Source of the DNA: an uncultured Lachnospiraceae bacterium
Lineage (GTDB): Bacteria > Bacillota > Clostridia > Lachnospirales > Lachnospiraceae
Assembly: GCA_910588285.1 (NCBI GenBank)
Contig: CAJUQB010000121.1
Coordinates: 1 to 13,034 of the forward strand
Direction of reading: 5' to 3'
Length of the DNA stretch: 13,034 nucleotides
The notes below the pieces were generated by a model. That model was not told the origin of the DNA. It was given only the letters and a program-made list of their open reading frames with translations, and did no database searches. The translations under genes were made by a program, and so were the position numbers. This document shows, one piece after another, positions 8,201 to 13,034 of this stretch. Numbering within the stretch: the stretch's first letter is position 1; the number at the start of each line of letters is the position of its first letter.

Positions 8201-8883
8201 GGTCTGCCTCCTGTCCAGATATATCCCATCCCCCGGATGGTCTTGATATAGGTATGATCGTCATTCTCAATCTTCGCCCGAAGCCGATTGATCGTCACAG
8301 TAAGTGTATGGTCATCAATGAAATTCCCATCACAATCCCACAGCCGTTCCAGCAAAAGCTGCCGGGTAATGATGTTGCCCGCATGCTCGGTCAGTGCTTT
8401 CAGCAGCTTATATTCATTGGGCGTGATCGACAGCTTTTCGCCGCCCCGCACAGCAGTCAGCGCGCCAAAATCAAGCAGAAGAAATCCGTCCGTCCAGCAG
8501 TCCGCAGGGGCCGCAGCAGCTTTACCTCCTCTCCGGATGGCCACCTCTACCCGCCGCAAAAAAATCTGCATGTTGAAGGGCTTTGTAATGTAATCCTCTG
8601 CGCCCAGGTCGAATCCGTTCAGCACATCCTGCTCTAAATCGTTTGCTGTCAAAAAAATCACAGGAAGTTCCGGTTTGACTGCCTTCACTTCCCGGCAGAG
8701 TTCAAAGCCGCTGCCATCCGGCAGATTCACATCCATGATCGCAAGGTCAAATGGATCCTCCTGCAAAAGCTGTCTGGCTTTCCGGCAGTTATATGCTGCC
8801 ACCGTCAGATAGCCGTTACTGTCCAATTCAAAACACAGTCCGGCACTTAATGCCAGATCATCTTCTATGACTAAAATTCTCAT
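8197..8883 (-). CDS. OmpR/PhoB-family response regulator, 228 aa (VncR-like)
   Basis: DNA-binding transcription regulator activated by the kinase encoded next. The receiver domain (1-115) has the acidic pair Glu7/Asp8-Asp9, the phosphoacceptor Asp51 in IMDVNLPDGSGF, Thr79 in FLTAND and Lys101 in ITKPF. A short linker with AAAAPAD precedes a C-terminal winged helix: ITPNEYKLL, a recognition-helix region HTLTVTINRLRAKI, and the wing IRGMGYIW. The length is typical. ATG has AGAAGG nine bases upstream. The 11-bp-phased repeats at 3878-3906 are its best candidate target in the window. No matching repeats stand upstream of its own gene, so how its own operon is controlled is unclear. Confidence 0.95.
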   Translation of the reverse strand: MRILVIEDDLALSAGLCFELDSNGYLTVAAYNCRKARQLLQEDPFDLAIMDVNLPDGSGFELCREVKAVKPELPVIFLTANDLEQDVLNGFDLGAEDYITKPFNMQIFLRRVEVAIRRGGKAAAAPADCWTDGFLLLDFGALTAVRGGEKLSITPNEYKLLKALTEHAGNIITRQLLLERLWDCDGNFIDDHTLTVTINRLRAKIENDDHTYIKTIRGMGYIWTGGRP

Positions 8884-9102
8884 TGCTAATTACCTTCTCG
8901 CTTCTTATATCTTCCGTCTTGTGACTAAATCGCTGTCTTAGGCAACAACCATACACCGGCCATCTTTACAGCACCGGGGATACGATCGTGGAAATACCCC
9001 ATTTTTCACTTGTAAAAAGCACCCAAACACTTTATTAGTTACCTGTCACTTACCCATATGATTTCATAATATCACATACCATCCGGCCACATACTTCTTA
9101 CA
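8884..9102. promoter_or_regulatory. Upstream region of the two-component operon; promoter not clear
   Basis: 219 bases separate the DUF2442 stop from the regulator start. No rho-independent terminator is evident, so read-through from the DUF4160-DUF2442 pair is possible. The best -10-like match is TATTAT with an upstream TG near 9069-9077, but it lacks a good -35. A small pair of TTACC repeats 11 bp apart (about 9038-9055, read on the plus strand) does not match the ABC-B repeats in sequence or orientation. I can support only that a promoter is expected here. Confidence 0.3.
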
Positions 9103-9378
9103 CTATGCAATGGCTTCCTCCGCATGTGGCAGTGCATATAATGTATCCGGATCAATATCGAGACAGGTTGTGTCATCCCAATTTCCACTGATGTCCCACG
9201 CAAGCGTATCGTTCATCACTGTACATCTATCCAAAAATATTTCTATTTCTTTTAAGCAGCAAAACGCCTCTTTTTCAATCATTTTTGACATATCATAATT
9301 TACTATTTTTCCATCTTCAAAATATACATATACAGAATAATCCTTCATTGGAATAACCTGCACCACCTTGGGAAACAT
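9103..9378 (-). CDS. DUF2442 domain protein, 91 aa
   Basis: Small soluble protein of the DUF2442 family. The recognisable pattern is an N-terminal V-x-V-x-P-x-x-x-Y-x-V-x-V-x-F-x-D-G run (VVQVIPMKDYSVYVYFEDGK, about 5-24), a middle FLDRCTVMNDTLAWDI segment, and the terminal DIDPDTLYALP. No catalytic motif, membrane segment or HTH is visible. It starts 13 bases after the DUF4160 stop with GGAGG seven bases before the ATG, so the two form an operon. DUF4160 and DUF2442 genes are often found side by side. A toxin-antitoxin-like relationship has been suspected for such small pairs, but I know of no established biochemical function. Confidence 0.88.
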   Translation of the reverse strand: MFPKVVQVIPMKDYSVYVYFEDGKIVNYDMSKMIEKEAFCCLKEIEIFLDRCTVMNDTLAWDISGNWDDTTCLDIDPDTLYALPHAEEAIA

Positions 9379-9391
9379 ACTATCACCTCCG

Positions 9392-9652
9392 TTACACTAA
9401 TGGGTTAATTCTGTTCAACGGTTTTCCATCCTTTGATAATTCCCAATTTTGCATTAATTCATCTTGATGGATAACACACCACGCTAAAATCAGCTTTAGC
9501 TGCCTTGACGGTAACGCCCCCTTAATCACCCTTGCTTCGTCAATTCTAATAATTGCTTTATTACCATTATATTCAGCATGAAAATGCGGTAGATTATGAT
9601 CGTCATAATACATTGTAACTCGTATTCCGTAAAACAATGAAATTTCTGGCAT
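9392..9652 (-). CDS. DUF4160 domain protein, 86 aa
   Basis: Small soluble protein of the DUF4160 family. Characteristic features are the N-terminal MPEIS-FYGI-V-MYYDDHN (1-20), the strongly conserved HFHAEYNG (23-30) with two histidines, an acidic GALPSRQLKLILAW segment (about 45-58) and a C-terminal L-NW-L run. The histidine-rich HFHAEY block could bind metal or form an active site, but no activity is established. It is the first gene of a two-gene unit with DUF2442. ATG is preceded by GGAGG nine bases upstream, and an extended -10 promoter lies just before it. It sits directly downstream of the displaced rpsI 3' end and its terminator. Confidence 0.9.
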   Translation of the reverse strand: MPEISLFYGIRVTMYYDDHNLPHFHAEYNGNKAIIRIDEARVIKGALPSRQLKLILAWCVIHQDELMQNWELSKDGKPLNRINPLV

Positions 9653-9687
9653 TACTTAATTCCTCCATTCTTTTTCGATTCAATATG

Positions 9688-9696
9688 AGTATATCA
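9688..9696 (-). promoter_or_regulatory. Extended -10 promoter for the DUF4160-DUF2442 operon
   Basis: On the minus strand TGA-TATACT forms an extended -10 (TATACT at 9693-9688, TG at 9696-9695). It lies about 35 bases upstream of the DUF4160 ATG and just downstream of the terminator at 9710-9740. The -35 region falls in the terminator's T-run and is poor, as is common for extended -10 promoters. Predicted by motif only. Confidence 0.45.
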
Positions 9697-9709
9697 TAAT
9701 CAGTTTCAC

Positions 9710-9740
9710 AAAAAAACCCACAAACAAAATCTGTCTGTGG
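9710..9740 (-). terminator. Rho-independent terminator downstream of the rpsI 3' end
   Basis: The arms CCACAGACA (9740-9732) and TGTTTGTGG (9726-9718) pair over nine bases with one G-U and a five-base loop, followed by seven T (9716-9710) on the minus strand. It starts 33 bases after the S9 stop at 9773. It is probably the native terminator of the rpsI transcript, and it insulates the DUF4160 operon from element transcription coming from the right. Confidence 0.85.
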
Positions 9741-9772
9741 ATTTTCCATATTTCCTGCATGCAAATATCTGC

Positions 9773-9820
9773 CTATCTCTTGCTGAACTGAGGCGCGCGA
9801 CGAGCTGCCTTGAGGCCGTA
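9773..9820 (-). pseudogene. rpsI: Displaced 3' end of rpsI (ribosomal protein S9): element attachment site
   Basis: Read on the minus strand, these 48 bases encode YGLKAARRAPQFSKR followed by TAG. This is the highly conserved C-terminus of bacterial ribosomal protein S9, which contacts tRNA in the ribosomal P site. The expected preceding residues (in Firmicutes usually ERKK or similar) are replaced by unrelated sequence with an in-frame TAA at 9854-9856, so no S9 gene body is attached. The rpsI 3' end is a known integration site for Firmicute conjugative elements, and a tyrosine integrase gene ends 100 bases away. I read it as the attachment core: chromosome to the left, element to the right. 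The exact core length cannot be fixed without the other end. Confidence 0.85.
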
Positions 9821-9905
9821 CTGAAATTCTCTTAGCGCCGTTTTTCCTTGATTTTACGGGCTTTCCCGGCTTTTCATTGTTCAGTTATCCTATGTGGGGA
9901 CCACG

Positions 9906-9921
9906 AAAAATAGCAATTTTT
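9906..9921 (-). other. AT hairpin at the integrase 1 stop and spacer to the attachment site
   Basis: Directly at the stop codon the minus strand carries AAAAAT-TGCT-ATTTTT, a six-base AT stem, then GTGG-TCC-CCAC, a small GC hairpin. A CGGG-AAAG-CCCG hairpin follows closer to the core (about 9857-9868). Together they could act as a weak terminator or as integrase/excisionase arm sites in the 100 bases between int and att. No clear set of repeated arm-type sites was found, so the role is open. Confidence 0.3.
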
Positions 9922-11132
9922 CAATCATCCGTGGCCTGACGAAAAGCGCCATTTACCACGCCAAACAACTCCTCTGGCTTATTATACTTCACCTTTGCGT
10001 AGATGTCCATAGTTGTTTTGCTGTTTTCATGCCCTGCAAGGTACTGGACAGTCTTAGGGTCAACCCCGGAATACAGCAGGTTGGTGATATAGGTGTGACG
10101 CAGCAAATGTGGTGTCACATGGAAATCCAGTGTATACTGAATCTTGGGATTATTTTTCTGCGTCATCCCCAGTGACGGTGTGACGGTGTACTTGATGCTC
10201 TGCCCATTTACATATTTATAATAGTTACGCGCCTGAGTAGAGCGGACCACCACATACTGCCATACCCTTTGAAACTGTGAAGCGGATAACGCCTCCCCGT
10301 TGCTGTCGCAAATCACATATTCCGAAACAGAGGTTTCTTTGACTTCCCGCAGGCAATCTACCAAGCACTTGGGAATTGGTATGTCCCTCCGGGCTGCTTT
10401 CGTTTTTAATGTGGTGGAAATCACCGGTCGGTTATGTTCTGTGCGCCATGCTCGCCTTACAGATATGTAGGGAGTAGGTTCGTCCAGAAATACACAGTCC
10501 CATTGCAATGCAAGGATTTCTTCCCGGCGCAGACCGGAATACAATCCAAGCACAATAAATAAGTGGGGAGGAAGTCCTTTGACCGTATCCAAAAGCACCT
10601 CTACCTGCTGATCTGTCAATGCCTCTTTCTTTTTCGCGGCCTTGCCACCCTTTCCCGATATGCCCACACAAGGGTTGCATTGAAGTATTCGGCTGCGCTC
10701 TGCCGAGTAAAAAACGCATTTGAGGAGCATATTCACCTTACTGTATAATCCCTCTGATTTTTTCGACAGCGGTACAAGCGCCAGCCGAATATCATCCGCT
10801 GTGACTTCCTCCATATACATCTCCCCCAGGGGCTTGATGATATAGTTCTTCATATCAGCGGTATAACCTCTCAATGTAGCAGCGGTCACTTTGGCAGACT
10901 GCATCAGCAGCCACTTCTCGCAATACTCAGCTACTGTTGGATGCTGCCGATGAAAGACAATCTCCTCCACCTGCCGCCGCGCTTCTAATTGTTTCTCATA
11001 TAGTTCTTCGCAAGTGGCAGCATACAAACTCACCTGCTTGCCATCTGCATCCATAATCCGGGTTCTGTAATATTGGATTCCTTTTAACATGATGGTTCCG
11101 TACTTTGGAATCTCAGTTTTCTTTTTAGCCAT
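9921..11132 (-). CDS. Tyrosine site-specific recombinase (Tn916-type integrase), 403 aa, integrase 1
   Basis: DNA integrase expected to cut and rejoin at the rpsI attachment site. Residues about 10-60 (YGTIMLKGIQYYRTRI...) fit the AP2-like arm-DNA-binding domain of this family. About 64-160 form the SAM-like core-binding domain (PTVAEYCEKWLLMQ). The catalytic domain follows with Arg202 in GLRREE, a likely Lys245 in LKTKAARR, His342 and Arg345 in HLLRHTY, His368 in LAGHEN and the nucleophile Tyr378 in MDIYAK. All catalytic residues are present. ATG is preceded by GGAAAGGAAGG. It is the gene nearest the attachment core, and it is a collinear paralogue of integrase 2. Confidence 0.95.
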   Translation of the reverse strand: MAKKKTEIPKYGTIMLKGIQYYRTRIMDADGKQVSLYAATCEELYEKQLEARRQVEEIVFHRQHPTVAEYCEKWLLMQSAKVTAATLRGYTADMKNYIIKPLGEMYMEEVTADDIRLALVPLSKKSEGLYSKVNMLLKCVFYSAERSRILQCNPCVGISGKGGKAAKKKEALTDQQVEVLLDTVKGLPPHLFIVLGLYSGLRREEILALQWDCVFLDEPTPYISVRRAWRTEHNRPVISTTLKTKAARRDIPIPKCLVDCLREVKETSVSEYVICDSNGEALSASQFQRVWQYVVVRSTQARNYYKYVNGQSIKYTVTPSLGMTQKNNPKIQYTLDFHVTPHLLRHTYITNLLYSGVDPKTVQYLAGHENSKTTMDIYAKVKYNKPEELFGVVNGAFRQATDD

Positions 11133-11229
11133 TTTGGACCTTCCTTTCCTGAAATGTGCGGCCTATGTACCTACACTCCCTTTTTATCAGAAAGTCCCAA
11201 TTTAATCAAAGATACGGCCAGCGTAAAGC

Positions 11230-11259
11230 AAAGAGCGAGACATCCTTGCCTCGCTCTTT
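11230..11259 (-). terminator. Hairpin between the two integrase genes
   Basis: Perfect 10-bp inverted repeat AAAGAGCGAG / CTCGCTCTTT (11230-11239 and 11250-11259), extendable inward by two pairs, 20 bases after the integrase 2 stop. Leftward it is followed only by GCTTTA, a weak T-tract. Rightward the flank is more T-rich. It probably ends or attenuates the integrase 2 transcript, which would make integrase 1 depend on read-through or on its own promoter. A weak extended -10 candidate (TGATAAAAA) lies between the hairpin and the integrase 1 start. Confidence 0.6.
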
Positions 11260-11278
11260 CTGTGTTTTCTGTTTTATC

Positions 11279-12493
11279 TTATACAGCATCCCATTGGGCA
11301 AATGCACCGCCCATAGCTCTCACAAGTTGATCTGGCCTGTTGTATTTGACCTTGGCGTAAATGTCCATAGTGATTTTACTGTTTTCATGGCCTGCCAGGT
11401 ATTGGACCGTTTTGGGGTCCACCGATGAATGAATCAGATTTGTGATATAAGTATGACGCAGCTGGTGCGGTGTAACTTCAAAATCCAGGCTGTAAACAAC
11501 TTTGCCATTATGGGCTGCTTTTTCTCCGAGGACCGGTGTAACCGTATGCTTTACGCGCTTTCCATCTTCATACCGGTAATAGCAGCGTTCCTTAACCGTT
11601 CTGGTAACAATATACTGCCAAAGCCGCTTGAACTGCGTATAAGACAGTGGTTCACCATCTCGATTGGCAACCACATAGTCCGAAGTGGAAGTTGCCTTTG
11701 CTGCTCTTAAGCACTCTGCCAGACAAATGGGGAGGGGAATGTTTCTCTCCGCCGCTTTTGTCTTTAACTCGGTGAGAATAACCGGCCTGTTATGCTCTGT
11801 GTGCCATGCCCGCCTTACCGTCAGATATGGGGTGTCCGTATCCAGATATACAGAATCCCATTGTAACGCAAGGATTTCTTCCCGCCGCAATCCAGCATAC
11901 AAGCCGAGCATAACAAACACATAAGGCGGTAAACCCCGAATAGCATCTAAAAGGCGTTCTGCTTGTTCATCTGTCAATGCCTGCCGTTCCGCTTGAGGAA
12001 CACCCCCGCCCTTTGCATCCAAATACATAGTCGGATTTTCGTCAATCACATGGCTCTCTTTCGCTGCCCGGAAAATGGACTTATAAAGAATCACCACCGA
12101 CTTGTAAACCGAAGCCGATTTTTTTGAAACAGGAACAAGTGCCAGCTGAATGTCATCCAATGTTACATCTGCCATCCGTTTTTGCCCCAGCTCTTTGATG
12201 ATATGCCGCCGCACCTTAGATGTATAATCAGTCAGTGTGGTGGCACGAATATGAACCGACTGCATCAGCAGCCATTTTTCGCAATATTCAGCAACAGTGG
12301 GCGATTTCCGATGAAAAGTGGCATTGTCAATCTGCTCCAATGCCTCTATTTCTCTATCGTACAGTTCTTCAGGCGTTCTTGCATAAAGAGCGATGAGCTT
12401 TCCATTCGCATCTCTTATCCTGGTTCTGTAATACAGGACACCTCTTTTCATGACAGTGCCATATTCCGGAATTACAACTTTTCTTCTTGCCAA
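11279..12493 (-). CDS. Tyrosine site-specific recombinase (Tn916-type integrase), 404 aa, integrase 2
   Basis: Paralogue of integrase 1, roughly 60% identical by eye over the full length, with the same domain order. Catalytic residues Arg203, Lys246, His343, Arg346, His369 and Tyr379 are all intact. I choose a TTG start at 12493: AGGAGG then lies eight bases upstream, and the protein begins MARRKVVIPEYGT, matching MAKKKTEIPKYGT of integrase 1 residue for residue. The in-frame GTG at 12502 overlaps the ribosome binding site itself and is unlikely. It follows the excisionase gene by 84 bases. Division of labour between the two integrases is unknown. Confidence 0.94.
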   Translation of the reverse strand: MARRKVVIPEYGTVMKRGVLYYRTRIRDANGKLIALYARTPEELYDREIEALEQIDNATFHRKSPTVAEYCEKWLLMQSVHIRATTLTDYTSKVRRHIIKELGQKRMADVTLDDIQLALVPVSKKSASVYKSVVILYKSIFRAAKESHVIDENPTMYLDAKGGGVPQAERQALTDEQAERLLDAIRGLPPYVFVMLGLYAGLRREEILALQWDSVYLDTDTPYLTVRRAWHTEHNRPVILTELKTKAAERNIPLPICLAECLRAAKATSTSDYVVANRDGEPLSYTQFKRLWQYIVTRTVKERCYYRYEDGKRVKHTVTPVLGEKAAHNGKVVYSLDFEVTPHQLRHTYITNLIHSSVDPKTVQYLAGHENSKITMDIYAKVKYNRPDQLVRAMGGAFAQWDAV

Positions 12494-12577
12494 TTCCGTC
12501 ACCTCCTAAAAATAATCTCCAGCGCTGTATCTTTGTTTTACCAGATATACAGGGTTCCAGCAAGGATACGGAATGAG

Positions 12578-12808
12578 TCATGCTCTGGCACTTCGTGGTT
12601 TGCGGTACGTTGTCCCTTTTTCCACCGGCTTCGCACGATGGGTACATTTTGCGATATACTCCTGAAGGCCCGCATCAGTGAAGTATACGCAACCATTCTG
12701 CACATACTGAACATAGGCAATCAGACCGTTATTACGTGCGGCATCCAGCGTGGCAATACTGATCCCCAAAATTTTTGCAGCTTCTTTTCGTGTAATAAGT
12801 TTTTCCAT
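12578..12808 (-). CDS. Excisionase-like helix-turn-helix DNA-binding protein, 76 aa
   Basis: Small basic protein with a MerR/excisionase-type winged HTH at the N-terminus: LITRKEAAKILGISIATLDAA (4-24) is the helix-turn-helix, and GLIAYVQYVQNGCVYFTDAGLQEYI (28-52) the wing and following helix. The C-terminal tail is basic (KPVEK, YRKPRSARA). Family and position upstream of the integrases indicate a recombination directionality factor that promotes excision. ATG at 12808 is chosen because GGAGGG lies about ten bases upstream; a TTG 18 bases earlier overlaps that site. A TTGACA hexamer stands just upstream but has no fitting -10. Confidence 0.85.
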   Translation of the reverse strand: MEKLITRKEAAKILGISIATLDAARNNGLIAYVQYVQNGCVYFTDAGLQEYIAKCTHRAKPVEKGTTYRKPRSARA

Positions 12809-13034
12809 GAAGCATATTCCCTCCAATCTGTCAAGTTTGTCATTGTGCTTTCAAAATCACATGAATACGCTGGCAGACGAAACTACCAGCGCATGGTATC
12901 TGATCTTGAAATAGAAAGCTATCACAGCAAAAAAGCCGAAGAATCACTTTCTAATTTATATATCTCTGCTTCTCGTCACATTTGCCACGCCCCCTGACGA
13001 TGGGGACATAACAGGCCGCTCCCGGCAGAGCTGT
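12809..13034 (-). other. Element interior at the right edge, no complete gene
   Basis: About 226 bases with no convincing gene. On the minus strand a frame is open from the right edge and ends at TAG near 12956, encoding CYVPIVRGRGKCDEKQRYIN at its end. Another frame ends at TGA near 12977 with CPHRQGAWQM. Either could be the 3' end of an upstream element gene cut by the window, but neither is recognisable. The remainder would be the leader of the excisionase gene. Confidence 0.3.

Larger units (their letters stand above)
9821..13034. mobile_element. One end of an integrative (probably conjugative or mobilizable) element inserted at rpsI, continuing past the right edge
   Basis: The segment runs from the rpsI attachment core rightward through integrase 1, integrase 2 and an excisionase-like gene to the window edge. 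The layout excisionase-integrase-att is typical of the recombination end of Tn916-like elements. No conjugation, relaxase or cargo genes are visible here, so whether it is self-transmissible cannot be told. No second S9 core occurs between the two integrase genes, so both belong to the same insertion rather than to two elements stacked at one site. Confidence 0.78.

Noticed and set aside
9038..9055. TTACC-TGTCAC-TTACC as a second regulator site upstream of the two-component operon
   Set aside because: Two short units, opposite orientation to the genes, and sequence differing from the CTGTACC repeats; not enough to call.
11133..11278. A second attachment core between the integrases, which would mean two stacked elements
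   Set aside because: All minus-strand frames were read for the S9 C-terminal pattern and it is absent; the gap holds only a hairpin and the integrase 1 leader.
12182..12997. 271-codon plus-strand frame across the excisionase and integrase 2 start
   Set aside because: Most of it is antisense to two recognised genes. Only the last ~55 codons lie outside them, and they have no start signal or family resemblance.
1..13034. CRISPR array, tRNA, rRNA or riboswitch
   Set aside because: No regularly spaced repeats beyond the three short operator repeats, no cloverleaf-like sequence and no rRNA or known riboswitch core were seen on either strand.

Overview
The window looks like chromosome from a gut-type Firmicute (class Clostridia; genus not determinable from sequence alone). 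Reasons: AGGAGG-type ribosome binding sites throughout, many ATG-stop overlaps, a VncRS/BceRS-like two-component system beside FtsX-type ABC transporters, and a Tn916-style integrase/excisionase module. Every supported protein-coding gene except one weak fragment lies on the minus strand, so the biological reading direction is right to left. By eye the ABC/two-component segment is clearly more GC-rich than the left 570 bases and the 9.0-9.8 kb region.

Right part (about 9.82-13.03 kb): one end of an integrated mobile element. In reading order it holds an excisionase-like helix-turn-helix protein (12578-12808), a tyrosine integrase (11279-12493, probable TTG start), a hairpin, and a second, paralogous and catalytically complete tyrosine integrase (9921-11132). 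The element end is marked by 48 bp (9773-9820) encoding the C-terminus of ribosomal protein S9, ending YGLKAARRAPQFSKR-stop, with no rpsI body upstream of it. This is the displaced 3' end of rpsI, that is, an attachment site. The rest of the element, and presumably a restored rpsI, lie beyond the right edge.

Middle (9.10-9.74 kb): a rho-independent terminator follows the rpsI stop, then a promoter and a two-gene operon, DUF4160 followed by DUF2442. This recurrent pair has no established function.

Left-centre (0.57-8.88 kb): a response regulator and a sensor kinase with a very short extracytoplasmic loop, followed by two successive ATPase-permease pairs of the MacB/FtsX type (ABC-A, 6476-7141 plus 3928-6465; ABC-B, 3124-3813 plus 569-3127). 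RR to ABC-A is tightly packed and probably one transcript. Between ABC-A and ABC-B a 114-bp gap carries three 11-bp-phased direct repeats just upstream of an extended -10, a textbook site for an OmpR/PhoB-family regulator. The likely logic is that the kinase senses an envelope stress or transporter state, and the regulator then induces ABC-B and perhaps the whole operon.

Left edge (1-568): an AT-rich junction with the first 7 codons of a leftward gene, a short rightward fragment that could be a ribbon-helix-helix remnant, and a bidirectional terminator closing the ABC operon.
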